Part shown: piece after piece, positions 22,446-35,565 of the stretch
How positions within the stretch are numbered: the stretch's first letter is position 1
How the letters are laid out: each line of letters starts with the position of its first letter
NCBI GenBank assembly: GCA_947683625.1
Contig: CANTUR010001443.1
Location: forward strand, 1,296,501 to 1,360,500
Length of the DNA stretch: 64,000 nt
Source: Mallotus nudiflorus
Taxonomy: Eukaryota > Streptophyta > Magnoliopsida > Malpighiales > Euphorbiaceae
Reading direction: 5' to 3'
The notes under the pieces: model-generated
The model's database searches: none
Seen by the model: the letters and a program-made list of their open reading frames with translations, nothing else
What the model was told of the DNA's origin: nothing
Made by a program: the position numbers and the translations under genes

Positions 22446-25182
22446 AAGTGATATCAGGTCTAATTCCTATTTTGTGTCCGTTTGTGTTTAGAATTCTAGA
22501 TTGAGTCTCTAGAAGCCTAAGTTAGAGTTGTTCTAATGTCGTGATCATTTTTATAGTTTAGTTGCACCGAGACCAAGGCCTAACGAACTAGGCCCATCAA
22601 ACCAGTCTCGTGGAGCGCATTCCTGTGAGTTATTATGATATATATACATTGCTTTAGGTTGCATATTTTAGAATTATATGTTTTAAATGTACATTTTGCA
22701 TAATTGCTTTATTAAATGCTTAAGTATATTTTAGGTATATTTTTGGTAGATTTTAAAATAAATGCATGTTTTCTTTGTGATTTATATTCAAATTATGTTT
22801 AAGTATATTATTGGTTGATTTTGAGTATATTTCATTATTTAATTGAATTTATTTTACATATATATACATGAAATATACTTAGTTTATTTTAGGTATATTT
22901 TTGGTATATATATGGTTTATTTGATCATTTTGAATGCCATTGTATATACTATTTATTCTCGAATGTATGTTTTAATATAAATGAAGGATATCGATAGAAC
23001 GAGCTTCCCAATGGGCAGCACCAGGACCAAGTTCGTACCGGTGCGATAGATTATAGGTTGAACTGCTAACTTATTGTGAAAATTATGACTTGATTGATTT
23101 GATTGATGTGAGATGTGATTGATGGTGTGATTGCTAAAGCTTGGTTGACCTAATGTCTTGGGGTCAATCACACTGACAGCCAGACTGCTTTAGCTCAGTT
23201 GACTTAATGTCTCGAGGCCAGTCTACTGTCTAGTTGGATTAAGTGAATTTACTTAGAATTAAGTGAGCCAGTATGGCTAGAGCATTTCTTGTTGATATTT
23301 AAGGTTGCAATAACTTAGGGTTCTGTTTGATCCTTTATAAACTAATATTTTTCAGTATATATATATATAAACAGATTTTTGGCATCAGTGTGTACATGCT
23401 TGTATATATATTTATTAAATACATATGAGTGTTTGCATTGTCATTTAGTAATGTGTGTATATATATTATAATAATTCACTCAGTGAGGCCTGACTCCCCT
23501 CAGTTGATGTTTTTTCAGGAGAGTCCTCTGCTTCAGACCTCAGCAGTAGACCTGTTCATCGGATTTCCACCCTGGCTTTATTATGTAAATTACTTACTTA
23601 GTTATTTATTATGGTACTCTAGAGAATTGTAGTAGTTGTATTTGTAACAGTAATGAGTTTTATTTATTTTGTTGTATGAGATTTTAATTCAGATGTTTAA
23701 TCTGAATATTGTATCAAATTATTTCATGATATGAAAGAGATTATTTTATTATATTAAATTGAAATTTTTAATTACGGTATATTTATTTTATTTATTGTAT
23801 TTTTTTATTTTTAAGGCTTGCTACGGGTTCTAGATTTGAAAGAATTCCCGTTCCCTAACGCCGGTCATGGCCTCCGGTTTAGGTCATGAAAACTGGGCTT
23901 GTTGAACGCAAACTTGTGAGTTGTTATTTTCTATATACATTGCACTTAGGTTGCATGTTTTAGAATATACATATTTTGATTTGTATTTATTCATAAAATG
24001 TTTTATTAAATGCTTAAGTATACTTTAGGTATATTTTTAGTATATTTTTAAACAAATGCATGTTTTAATTTTGATTTATACTTAAATTGTTTTTAAGTAT
24101 ATTATTGGTTTATTTTTGGTATATTTCATGTTTGAATTGAATTTATTTGACATATATATACTCAAAATATACTTAGTTTATTTTAGGTATATTTCTGGTA
24201 TATATATGGTTTATTTTACTATTATGAATGTCATTCTGCATTATTTATTTTCCTGTATGTATAATTTATTTTAAATGAAGGATATCAATAGAACATGTTA
24301 TCTAGTGGGCAACACTAGGACCGTGTACGTACCGATGCGATATATGTAAAGTTGAGTGAGGATTACTTGTGGTAATTATGATTTGATTGAGATTGATTGA
24401 TTAATCGATTGTTTAAGATGTGATATGATTGATAGTGTGGTTGTTGGAGCTTCGTTGACCTAGTGTCTCGGGGCCAATCACACTGACAGTCAGATTGCTG
24501 GAGCTCGGTTGACTTAGTGTTTAGGGGCCAGTCTACTGTCCATATGGAATAAGTGAATTTATTTGGAATTAAGTGAGCTTGTATGGCTAGAGAGTTACTG
24601 TTGGTTGAGGTTGTGATTATATAGGGTTCTATTTGATCTTTCATAAACTTATATTTTTCAGTATTATTATATAAAGTGATTTTCAACATCTGTGTGAAAT
24701 GCTTGTATATATATTTATTATATATGAATGATTGATTGCATTTGACATTAGGAAATGTATGTATATATATTATAACAATTCACTCAGTGAGGTCTGACTC
24801 TCCTCAGTTGATTTTTCAGGAGATTTTTCTTCCTCAGACCTTAGCAGTAGGCCCATCCGCCGGATTTCTTCAATCTTGACTATTTTATGTAAATTATCTA
24901 TTTAACTTTATTTATACTCTAGAAAACTGCAGTAGTGGGTTGTACTTCGTATTTGTAAGTTGGTTGTTAATTCAAAGGCCTTTATCTAAATATTGTATTA
25001 ATATATTTTATCTTATGATGTGGCAAAATCTATTTTTATTATATTGGTGTGATATTTAAATTATGGTACTTATTTTATTTATTATTGTATGCTTTTATCT
25101 TTTAAAACTTGTTACGAGTTTTGGATTCAAAAGAATTATCGTTCTCTAATGCCGATCATGACTCTCAGTTTAGGTCGTGACA

Positions 25183-26560
25183 AGCTTCCACCAAATTTTT
25201 GCTAAGTCTCTAAAAATATTTTGGTGAGAATTTATTTCTTGTTTTTATATGACTTGATAACGTTAAATTTTGATCCTCACAAAGTGGTTCATTACACATA
25301 TGTTTTTGAATCCTTTTTTAAACTTTGAATCTGTGATGATTATACTCAAACTGATTTTTGAAAGTTCATTTTTACTATCTTTTTGCAAGACTTGTTAATA
25401 TTTTTTAGGACTTGTCCATATATTTTTTTGTTGGAAGCAAAATCCGTGACTCCCTGACACAGTGCCTTAAATCTTTTTTTTTGGTGGAAATTTAATGTTT
25501 TATATTGTATACTTGTAATTTCACAAATGATATTTGTAATCAATGCATTTGTGAGACATTGTTTGTATTTAAATACGATGCATAATTAGGACTTAGGCAA
25601 AGCTAATAATCTAAAACCCTAGCCTCATTTTTTTTTAACTTTCTCTTCTTTTTTCTAGTCACTCATATTTCTTACATAAGGAGAGGTGATTTTTTACCAT
25701 TCTTGGCCTAAAATTACTTATTTATACCTCTTTTTATTTATGTATTTCTTAAATAAGTGATTATTCCATATAAATCTGGATTTTATTTTGTTTTTCATAA
25801 TTTCATCGACTTATTGCAACGTTTGATTTTTTATCATCTTGTTACAATATTTTATTTTCTGTTGACTTGTTATGGCTTTTTATTTACGTGTGGACAATTT
25901 AAATGAGTAAAACATATTTAATTAGATAGAGACAACAAATTAGATTATGGTTGTCAATATGTTGTAGAATTGGAGTTATATGTATTCTGGTTAATACAAT
26001 ATTGTCAAATTTATAAGGTTTAAGCCGATTGATTATGCTATTAACTTGAGTGTTGTTTCATCTCATCCTCTATGATTTTTAGCGATTTTGTATCTATGGT
26101 ATTGATAGTTTGAATCAATACAATTATTTTTCTTTTCAAAAACATTAGTACTGAGGAATTTTTATACATTTCACCACTTAGAAATTAAATGAAATTATGA
26201 ATACTAAAGTTAATTTATATATTTTCCTATATAATACTAATTTTTGGTACTATGGATCCAAAATATTAAGGCCCGGTCATAGTGGTTCAATCTGATGATT
26301 CGATTTGATTTTTTTGAAAAATTGGTTCTTCCAATCCGAAGATTATTTATTTTTTGGTTTGGTTCAGTTCTTATAGTATAGTTATCCAATCTGATCGGTT
26401 TATGGTTTTGACAATTTGAATCGAACCAACCGACCAATGCTTACCCATTTTCACATCCATCTCTAATACTAAAATGTCCTTATATCATTTTAAAAATTAT
26501 ATATTTAAGCCTCTCTTTAAACAGTGTTTATTTTCACCATTAGTGGGGTTCACTATTTCC
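25183..26560. other. Intergenic, nothing recognised
   Basis: AT-rich sequence immediately right of the gypsy 3' LTR. I see no gene, terminal repeat or clear transposon end in it. Confidence 0.6.
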
Positions 26561-26579
26561 GATATGTATAAATAATTGT

Positions 26580-27250
26580 TAGATTAAGGTACATTTTTGC
26601 CCCTAACGTTTATGATGAGGAACAAATTTACCCTTAAAAAAAATTAAGAACATTTAAATATAATTAAAAAAAATTAAATTCTTCTCTATTGAAAATGTTA
26701 TATAAACATTTATTTTTTATACTATTAATAGGGTTTTACATCTAATTTTTATGGAAATGTTTTTAAAATATTATTTAAATTTATTCCATCCTATTTCAAA
26801 AAAATAGAAATATTCAAAGAAACCCATCTCATCCTATATAAAATTTCATTTTTTTCACTCCCAAAAAATATATTTATTTATTTATTTATCCATTTCATCA
26901 TGATTTCTTATATTTAAATAAATATTCATTAATTTTATTGTGATAGTAAATGAAAAAGTACAAATTTATACAGAGTAAAATGAAATTTTTATTTAATGTT
27001 TCCAATTTTTTTAAATGGGTGGAATTTAAAAAAAAAATTCTCATAAAAACTAGATATAAATTCTTTTAATATTATATTAGTATTAGTAGATTTCCAAAGT
27101 ACGAATAAATAATTATTCAATATTTTTATTAGATGAATAATTTAAAATTTTTTTGAAATTTTTTTTTGCATTTAAATATTTTTAAATTTTCTTTAAGATA
27201 AAATTTATTTTGATTCATTATTATATTGTACCTTTTCCCTAATTATTTTA
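26580..27250. mobile_element. Possible fold-back (long inverted repeat) element
   Basis: The left part (TAAGGTACATTTTTGCCCC... about 26590, ACATCTAATTTTTATGGAAA about 26740) is roughly mirrored on the right (AAACTAGATATAAATTC about 27050, TATTGTACCTTTTCCC about 27230). The arms are about 300 bp and considerably diverged; the ends and any target duplication are not clear. Confidence 0.4.
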
Positions 27251-27447
27251 TTATGTTGTATCCCATTCATTAGAACAAATCTCGGGCTAATAGTCTATTA
27301 CAAGACACATAAAACATGTGGTAAAAAATGAACTTAAAGAAAAAACAAAAACAAAAAAATTCTGTTGATACACATCAATAGATTCCTTTTCTTTGTAAAA
27401 TGGATAGTGAATAGTGTTTTCTTGTGAGTTCATATTGTGATATTGTC

Positions 27448-27925
27448 TGATAACTCATTTTAGTATTCTATTATAATAAGGGATATATTCCCTTAAAGAG
27501 GAGAATTACTTGAATAAGAAGAAAGCTCAATAAGAAAGTTCATTCCAATTAGGAAGACTAATCTACAAAGGAAGTCTTCTTCTCTCCTAAATAAGGCAAT
27601 CCTACAAGATTAAGGAATCATAATCCTAAGAGGTTTGGACAATATCTTTTCCTATAAATATATATCATGACATCTCATGTCACTCATGCTCTCATCATAC
27701 AACATCACCAAGACATCATTCCATCACCTCATCATCACAAGCAATCATCTTTTATTCTTTGATTCTCTGTTCTCTATTCTATTATTTCTATTCACTTTTT
27801 TATATTTTTCACTCATACTGTTACTGATTTAAGCTTTAGAGTGTTTATGGGGGAAATTCTGCCCCTTTACCCGTTCTCCTCGTCCATGCAGGTTCCACAA
27901 GCAAAATATCAATTCGGAGTTATCG
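27448..27925 (+). repeat. 5' LTR of the non-coding element
   Basis: 478 bp, very similar to 49682-50174. Contains TATA-like CCTATAAATATATATC near 27650 and a terminal GGAGTTATCG; the final A of the right LTR is G here. The right LTR carries a small extra CCATTACTCCATCATT repeat. Confidence 0.85.
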
Positions 27926-27948
27926 AGTGGTGCCATCTATGGGGATAA
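27926..27948 (+). other. Putative primer-binding site of the non-coding element
   Basis: GTGGTGCCATCTATGGGG directly after the LTR resembles the TGGCGCCGTCTGTGGGG-type sites found downstream of LTRs in plant gypsy elements of the Tat/Athila side. The primer tRNA is not assigned. Confidence 0.55.
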
Positions 27949-29654
27949 ACTAAATTCAATTTTGAATTATTATTGCTTACAGGAACCTAGCTTCAAAATT
28001 CTATCATTCCGTAAAACCAATATTTAGGACGAGACATGCTTACTTATTTTATAAGTATCTTATTCAATTTGTCATCATTACAATATGCATGTCATCAACA
28101 TAGTAGAGGCTTAAAGATTTTTCCATCTACCCTCATTGACAAGCATGAAGATCTTAGCATAACCATTAGTGACAGCATGTCTATCGATTAAGAACATCTC
28201 AGAAGATGATTGGCTGCCTTCGTAAAGCTCCAAACATAGTCTGTAAGCGTTAAGCATTCCAAGGAGTTAAATATGTCCACCAGTCATTATGCTCCAAGCA
28301 CCTAACGTGGAATACCCATCTAATAGTGAGTTCTAAATATTGAGCACCCACCGATCGCCAGGCCTCAAGCATCTAACACTTATGGAATATTGAAAACTGA
28401 GTGCCAAGTATTGAGAGAATAAGAGAACCGAGCATGGGGTTCTTCAACTTCTTATTGCTGACCGTTGACATGAAGGCTGTGTACAAAGGACAGTCGGACA
28501 TGTAGAATTCTAATTCTCATATAAGTTTTGTTTTTATTTGAAACTTGTCTCGAGCTTGATAGATAAAGTCTGATATACTCAAATGACATCATGATGAAAT
28601 ATACAAATCTCGAAGGCTGCCCTACTAAGTTTTGAAATAGATGAACTAAGAAGATGAGTTTAAAATTGACTCTTATATTAAGAACTTAACACCGAGTATC
28701 AAGCACCCATCCAGGCTTCATTGAGCACAGAGTTCTACTAAGTTACCCAAGCACTAAAAAGCATCGAGGCCTTATATATAGTGCTCTTGAATTAGAAACC
28801 AAGCTTTGATTACTAAGTATTTGTTAGGCATTCGAGCATTGAAGCCTAAAAGCAGTTAGACACCCAGATCAGAATGTGAGTATTTGATGAATAGTTCTCA
28901 AAACTGAAACCAAGTATCAAGTGAACATCAAACATTAAATACCGGACACTGACTTCTTGAGATTTCAAGCACCGAGCTTTCAAGTATTAAAACGTGGAGA
29001 TTGTCAAACACCTAGAACAGGCACTCAGGTACTTGGTTATGCTCAAACATCAGATTTGTCATCTATGTTCAGGATTCATTTCAATATTCAAGATACAAGT
29101 ACCTACCAAGCTCCAGGCATCCATTGAGTATTGGGCTTCTTAACACTAAAGATTAGCAATAGTCATCATTCGATGAACACTATCTAAAGCCTTATAAAGT
29201 TACGATTAAATGTCGATGTACATTCACCGAGTATCCAAACAACCTGAGTACTGTCTACCAAAGCCTTAGAGATCCGAGCATCCGAGATTAAGTATTTAAG
29301 AATCCAAGCATCAAAGTCTGGGCATCCAAGTCTGGGCATCCAAGTCTGAGCATCAAAGATTCTGGGTATCTAAGTTCAAGCATCAAAGATTTCGGGCATC
29401 CAAGTCCAAGCATCAAGGAGTCTGGACATCCAAGTTTGAGCATCAAAGAATCCAAACATTCGAGTCTGAACATCCAAAGTTTAAACCATGGTATTAAAAC
29501 CAATCAAATCTCGAGCATCCGCATCTCTGTTATTACAACCATGGATATCCAAGCAAGCCTTAAGCATTGAATCTAGAAAGATTTGCATTTGAAACTCAAC
29601 GATATTCAACATTAGTACAAGGTGCCAAGGAGTATAACATACTCAAAACTCTGA
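27949..29654 (+). other. Internal non-coding region of the non-coding element, part 1
   Basis: No open frame of note. It is dense in short variants of GAGCATC, GAGCACC, AAGCATC and CCAAG, and at 29280-29480 becomes a clear tandem repeat of roughly 15-30 bp (CATCCAAGTCTGGG, CATCAAAGATTC). A 71-aa minus-strand frame across it is a by-product of the repeat. Confidence 0.6.
29280..29480. repeat. Short tandem repeat GCATC(C/A)AAGTCTGRG
   Basis: About ten imperfect units with GCATCCAAG alternating with GCATCAAAG. Part of the internal region of the non-coding element. Confidence 0.8.
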
Positions 29655-29659
29655 CAGCA

Positions 29660-32600
29660 TGTCACGACCCAAAACAGGGGCCATGACCGGCGCTAGGGAA
29701 TGGGAATTCTTTCGAATCCGGAACCCGTAGCAAGCCTAAAAATAAAATAAATATGCAATAATAACCATAAAAATATAATATGTAGCGGAAAATAAAAAAA
29801 ATCATAAATATTACAATATCATCCATATCAACTGGATTTAATTCAAAACTCATCACATCACATATATAATCTCATAAATGTACAATCTTTAATACAAATC
29901 CAGTTTTACTATAATACATCTCTTTAAAACAAATACTTTATTTCACAACTACTGCAGTGTCTAGATAAAATAAATAAGACTCAAGTATATAATTTACATA
30001 AAGAAGCCGGGGCGGAAGAAATCCGGCGTATCGACCTGCTACTGAGGTCTGAGGAAGTTGACTCTCCTGAAAAATAGTCAACGGAGGGGAGTCAGACCTC
30101 ACTGAGTGAATTACTATAATACATATACATACACTCTAAGTGATAATGCATACAGTCAACAGTATATGAGTAATATGTATATATACAGGCAAGTTCATAC
30201 AGATGCAGAAAAATCATTTTATATATTTTGTCTGAAAATCAACTTTTATGAAGGATCACATAGAACCCTAGAATATCGCAACCTCAGAAAATAGTGTTAA
30301 ACAACACTCTAGCCATACAGGCTCACTGATTCCAAATATATCCACTTAATCCATATGGACAGTAGACTGGCCCCGAGACACTAAGTCAACCGAGCTCCAG
30401 CAGTCTGACTGCCAGTGTGATTGGCCCCGAGACACTTGGTCAACCGAGCTCCAGCAATCACACCCAAACCACATCTCACACATATCAATAATCATAATCA
30501 ATTCAATATCCACAAATAAGTTAGTAATATAGCCTAAAGCTATAGGCGTACCGGTACGTACTCGGTCCTAGTGCTGCCCACTAGGTAGCACGTTCTATTG
30601 ATATCCTTCATTCTTAAATATAAAACATTCATTCACAAAAATAAATGATGCATGGATATAAATGAAATAGCAATATAAACCATATATATACCGAAAATAT
30701 ACCAAACATAAACCAGGTATATTTTGAGTATATATATGTCAAATAAATCCAATCAAATCATGAATTAAACTAAAAATATATTTAAAAACATTTTAAATAT
30801 ATTTTATTAATAAAACATGTATATAATTTATTATATACCAAAAATATACCAAAAATATACTTGAATATAAATCATGTTATTTATGCATATTTAGTCAAAA
30901 TAAAACATGCATTTTCTAAATCATGCATCCTAAGCATATATATATATAATATAGTAACTCACCTAATGCGCTCCACGAGACAGGTCCGACGGGCCTGGTC
31001 CACTAGCCCTCGGTCTCGGCGCAACTAAACAAGAAATAATTAATCGATATCAGAATAACCCTAACATAAATCCTAGAATTCAATCTAGAGTATTAAAATA
31101 CGAAAACATAATTAGGGTTCGACTGGATATCACGTTTTACGAGAATTCTACCGAAAATTCGACAGAACCTTCCCTGTAAAACGGACATCTCTCTACTCAA
31201 AAGAGTAGAGCCAACCCTGCAAAGAAAATACACTTCAAAAATAAACACCACAATCAATCACAACCCCTCGGTCGGACTCCAGACTACAATCTGTCGACCG
31301 GGGTCCACAAACACAGAATATATATTCAAATATACCAAAAATATCCTTAAATCATAAAAATACATTTCATACGTAGAAATTACATAATAAATCTTGAAAC
31401 ACTGTAAAAACCGATTAAAACTCATTTTATTAGAAAAACCGTATATTATATATATAATTGAAAATAATTCCCGGAAAATAGTTTTAATTAGTTAAAAATA
31501 CTAAATATTTTGTAGAAATCATTTTTATACCTTAAATAAATATTAAAACCAATTAAATTACATTTTTAGACAATTTAGGGTAAAATTACCAAAATACCCC
31601 TATATATATATATATACCTAAATTACTTCAAAAATTCACCAAAAATCATACAATTATCCAAAATTAATTTTCTCAACATATTTATCAATAATATCAGTAA
31701 TTAAACCCAATTAACCAATTAAATTCAATTTAAAACACAATTAACTTAATTTTACAAAATCACATAAACTTCAATAATTAAAAATAAATACTTAGAAATT
31801 CATAAAAATTCCAAATAAATTTCTATAATTCATTTCAACACTCAATTCAACCATAAACTCCAATTTCATAATTTAAATAATTAATTTCCGAAAATTAGAA
31901 AATAATATTAAAATATTCAAAAATACCCAAAAATCCAAACAATCCCCAAAAATTCTGTAAAAATTCATACATGAAGATTAAGCTACCAGGAACAACATTT
32001 GTGAAGGAATTTTCCATGAATCATCCAAATCGAAGCTCAAAAAAATCGAAAACCCAAAGAGGCCGAAATTTTCAAATCGAAACCTAAGCAATTCTAGACC
32101 ATTTTAGCTCAAACCAAAGCTAGAATAACACTCACCGGAGCTCAAGGAGAAGATAGAGACCGGCGGTGTCGAAAACGGTGGCCGGAGGAGGGAGAAACGG
32201 CGGTGAGAAAATGGTGGTCGGCGTCGGGCGCAGGAGAGAAAGAAGAAGAAAAAGAAAAAGAAAAAGAAAGAAAAGGAAAGAAAAAGAAAAAGAAAAAGAA
32301 AGAAAAAGGAAAAGAAAAAAAAAGAAAAAAAATAAAATAAATTAAAATAATTAAATATTAATAAATAATTAATAATAAAATAATAAATTTTAATAATTTA
32401 ATAATAAATAAAATAATCAAATAATAATAAATAAATAATAAAATATTAGGGTAATAATAAACCCTAATTAAATAAATATACACACACAGGCTTTATTTAA
32501 TAATTTAAAAATATGTATGAGTTCATGCAAACCCGTAAATACATTTAAAATAATTAATAATACATTGTTTACGTGGAAATTTCCCCGAAAATGAAAGTCC

Positions 32601-32762
32601 CGGGAAAATTTTACGTAAAATACTGAAAATAATAGACAGTAATTAAAATAGGTTTAAAATACATATCAACTCATAAAAATATCGTATAATGCATGAAAAT
32701 TATTGACACTGTATATCCCGGTACAGTGTAAAAATATTTTTTTAAAAAACACGGGATATTAC
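29660..32762 (-). mobile_element. Solo LTR of the chromovirus family
   Basis: Left end TGTCACGACCCAAAACAGG, right end CACGGGATATTACA, flanked by the 5-bp duplication CAGCA (29655-29659, 32763-32767). On the minus strand it reads TGTAATATCCCG...GGTCGTGACA, the same family as copies 1-3, 3103 bp. The purine tract at 32230-32330 is the pyrimidine-rich leader of the LTR. No coding sequence. Confidence 0.9.
32230..32330. repeat. Polypurine (GAAAA/GAAAAA)n tract
   Basis: About 100 bp of almost pure A/G, built from AAGAAAAAG units, in the minus-strand solo LTR. Confidence 0.9.
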
Positions 32763-33340
32763 ACAGCAGCATAGACATTCTTGGATAGTCAAATTACATC
32801 AACACCATAGATAATGAAGAGACCTTCAAATACATCGACAACCACTGAGCGAAAAAGAACATAAATATTTGTCTATTCAGAAAGGAGACGAGCACTACAA
32901 TAAGATATTAATTTCAAAGCAAAAAAATTTTATGCAATTGGATACACATAAACTTAGGCAGCATCTTCAAAGACAAGGTCATTCAAGCAATAATTGAAGC
33001 AAATGACTAACATAAATATTCATGAATTCAAAGGCAGGACAAGAGTACATCAGGAGATAAGTTTCTATAGTTTCTTTTGATATTATTTATTTATCTTATT
33101 TATTCTTATATGAATATTCATAGCTTGTCATACAAGTACGCTTACACATCACACATAGATGCTCATCCATATATACATGATTATTATTCATGCAAAATAT
33201 ACATCAATTATATTTGATATATTTATTACATAAGGACTGACCATTAAATAAGATCGATTATACGGTCCCAAAACTATTGTTCTTTTATCTATCACTATAG
33301 ATAAGGAAAATTTATTTATTGAAAAAGCTACTTTAAGCAC
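32763..33340 (+). other. Internal non-coding region of the non-coding element, part 2
   Basis: 578 bp between the solo LTR and the gag-only element. No coding sequence or repeat stands out. The last five bases AGCAC are the left target duplicate of the gag-only element. Confidence 0.6.
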
Positions 33341-35427
33341 TGTAGACGGCAGGGTTTAGCGCGCGTCCAAGATTTTAGCAATCGCGTCATTGTTTGAGCT
33401 CTGGGCTCTAGAGAACACACTAACCAATGTTACAAAGACATGGCATGGAGATGAGGAGTCGCCACCCAGGGTAATAACTGGGACAAATTGAAAAGTTGGT
33501 ACTCGATTCCCTAAAAAAAAAGCCAGCACCATAACCAGGAGATTCTGAATACGGAATACCAACTTCTTTCAGTCTTGTGTTCATTTAGAATTACTTTATG
33601 AATTACTATCTTATCCTCTATTTACATGCAATTTCATATAAACCCAAAATAATAAACTCCAAGGCAAACTAGTCATGAAATATACAAATAAATAATGCAC
33701 TCAATAAATCACATAATCTCCAGGTTAGTCTAATCTACATGGATTTTAAATAAAGGAGTTAAGTGTACATGTTTTAAATTATAAGTGAACCAAAAGACCT
33801 AATTCCTTTTAATTTTAATTAAATGAACATAAGTCTACCAATTTTAATTTTAAAAATGGGCCTAATTCTACATGTTTTAATTAAATAATGATCTTAAATC
33901 TACAAATTATGAAAAAGGGCTTAAATTAAGTGAGTAGAGTCTAAATTAATTAAACTAAATTAGGTGGACCTATATCTAATTAACTAAATGGGCCTAAGGA
34001 TATTTCTAATCTAAAATCTGATTAATTATGGGCCTAAAAATATATTTTAATTAATTAAACCTAATTAATTATTAAATGATATGGGTTAAAAATAAACAAA
34101 TCAAAATCTAAAATGGGCTTAAGGCCCAAAACACAAAAATAATAAATAAAACCCAAAAACAACTAAAAACATAAAAGAAACAATTAAATAAGATCAAACA
34201 AATAATTATTAATTCTTACTAAAATCCTAATTTTATTAACATGCAACCTAAATTAATCTACTTCCTCCATTGATTTTAGATAATTACCAAATTGAAACCT
34301 AATTTTACTAACCAATTAAATCAAAATAAACATGCAACCACACATATAGTTTTATTACTATTCCCACTATTAGGGCTATTACATTAATTCATAAAACAAT
34401 TAATAAAATAAAGAATAAAGAATAAAACAACAATAAAGATAATAAAAATAAAACCCTAAAAACTAAGTCTCTATGAGGCTTTATCCATAGTCTTCTATGG
34501 ATTTCCAATGAAATTCATCTCCCTTATATGATCACCATGCGTTTTCCTCCATAATCACCATAAAACATAAAATAAAATAATAATTAATGAATAAATTATG
34601 ATAAAATAAATAGAATAATAAATAAATAAAAGAAGAATAGAAGAATATGATATGCTTATGGAAGATTTAGGGTGCTCCTTAGATTTGTGATTCACCTTTT
34701 TGTATAAGTCTTCAAATCTTTTCTTCAAAAATTCTTCACGAGTCTTGAATTAATTGATAAATCAAAAGGAATTTTTTGATTAAAAATAAATATAAGAAGA
34801 ATAGAATCATAATTTTCTCTTTTCTCCTCTCTTTCTTTCCTACGCTCTTCCTCTTTCTTTTTTTTTCCTCCTTTTCCTTTTTCCCCCCTTTCTTTTTCCC
34901 TTTAGCTCCCCTTTTATAGTGGAACTAGGAAGCCTAACCCTAATCCTAATGTGATTCTTATTGCTAAAGTGTATTTAGGAATTTTGAACCAAATAGGATT
35001 AATTAATTAGGAAGCTTAAACCAATTTAGGATTGAATTAATTAGGAAATTTAAGCCACTTAAAACACTAAATTGGAATAATTAGAAATAGGAAAATAGAA
35101 GAGTTCAATTCTTAACGGGATTATGCAATTTCGATCGGAATTGTACAATCCCAATCGAAATTATTATAATTCTGATAGGATTCCGGACGAAATTATGGAA
35201 TTCTGATGCGCACTTTTTTTTTAACATTTAATTACAAAAAGGCCCCTGAAAAAATTTAAATTTTACAATTAGGTCCTAAAAAGAACTTTACGATTTAGTC
35301 CCTAAAAACATTAAATTCTTCCTTTAAAAGCCCTTAGAATTTTTAAAGATTAAGCATCGAAGACATTTTCATCATTGGAGTCCTTTGCTACATCCATAAC
35401 ATGTCATCCCGAAATTGGATGTCTACA
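33341..35427 (-). repeat. 3' LTR of the gag-only element
   Basis: 2087 bp, TGTAGACGGC...GGATGTCTACA. Nearly the same as 42161-44311. It lacks the 38-bp duplication seen at about 43031-43095 of the other LTR and has fewer of the CGATCG palindromes near the right end. Confidence 0.9.
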
Positions 35428-35440
35428 GTTACCCCCCTTT
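35428..35440 (-). other. Polypurine tract of the gag-only element
   Basis: GTTACCCCCCTTT on the + strand, that is AAAGGGGGGTAAC on the element's sense strand, directly before its 3' LTR. Confidence 0.8.
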
Positions 35441-35565
35441 GTCGCTGTTTGCTTGACAAATTGCGGCAAAGTAAAATAACACCCAATTTCTAAATACTTA
35501 CCTATACTCCTTGAGATTTCTACTGGTGAATTTGCTATACTTGGACGTACAGCGTTTTAAATGAC

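Larger units (their letters stand above)
13978..23891 (+). mobile_element. Solo LTR copy 2 of the chromovirus family, itself interrupted twice
   Basis: Starts TGTAGTAACTC and ends GGTCATGAAA (a decayed GGTCGTGACA). Three pieces, 13978-15411, 17372-17757 and 22446-23891, sum to about 3.27 kb, the normal length for this LTR. Insertions are the foreign LTR 15412-17371 and LTR copy 3 (17758-22445). Flanks ACCGA and ACTGG fit a decayed 5-bp target-site duplication. No internal retrotransposon sequence remains, so it is a solo LTR left by LTR-LTR recombination. Confidence 0.75.
1..25182 (+). mobile_element. Ty3/gypsy chromovirus-type LTR retrotransposon, 5' end outside window, heavily nested
   Basis: Domains read in the order gag, zinc knuckle, protease, RT, RNase H, integrase, chromodomain-like tail. 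A purine-rich tract and an LTR starting TGTAATAGCCC follow. RT preceding RNase H and integrase at the end of pol is the Ty3/gypsy order. The chromodomain-like tail and the roughly 3.2 kb LTR suggest a Tekay/Del-type chromovirus (inference). A copia element splits the RT (2090-9671) and further LTRs split the 3' LTR. Many in-frame stops and shifts show the copy is dead. The 5' LTR and left target-site duplicate lie left of the window. The bases after the 3' LTR are AGCTT, the expected right duplicate. Confidence 0.85.
12076..25182 (+). repeat. 3' LTR of the gypsy element (LTR copy 1), split by a nested LTR
   Basis: The left piece 12076-13977 begins TGTAATAGCCC. The right piece 23892-25182 ends GGTCGTGACA. 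Together they make about 3.19 kb, matching the independent solo copies. They are separated by LTR copy 2, whose insertion site is marked by ACCGA (13973-13977) and ACTGG (23892-23896), each one transition from ACCGG. The left piece contains a (GT)n/(AT)n tract at 12396-12440. Confidence 0.8.

Noticed and set aside
22446..25182. A satellite-like tandem array of ~1.4 kb units
   Set aside because: Junctions and piece lengths show nested LTR insertions rather than a tandem array.
29288..29503. 71-aa minus-strand frame with repeated LGCPDSLML-like units
   Set aside because: A translation of a short tandem repeat in the non-coding element; no start or codon evidence.
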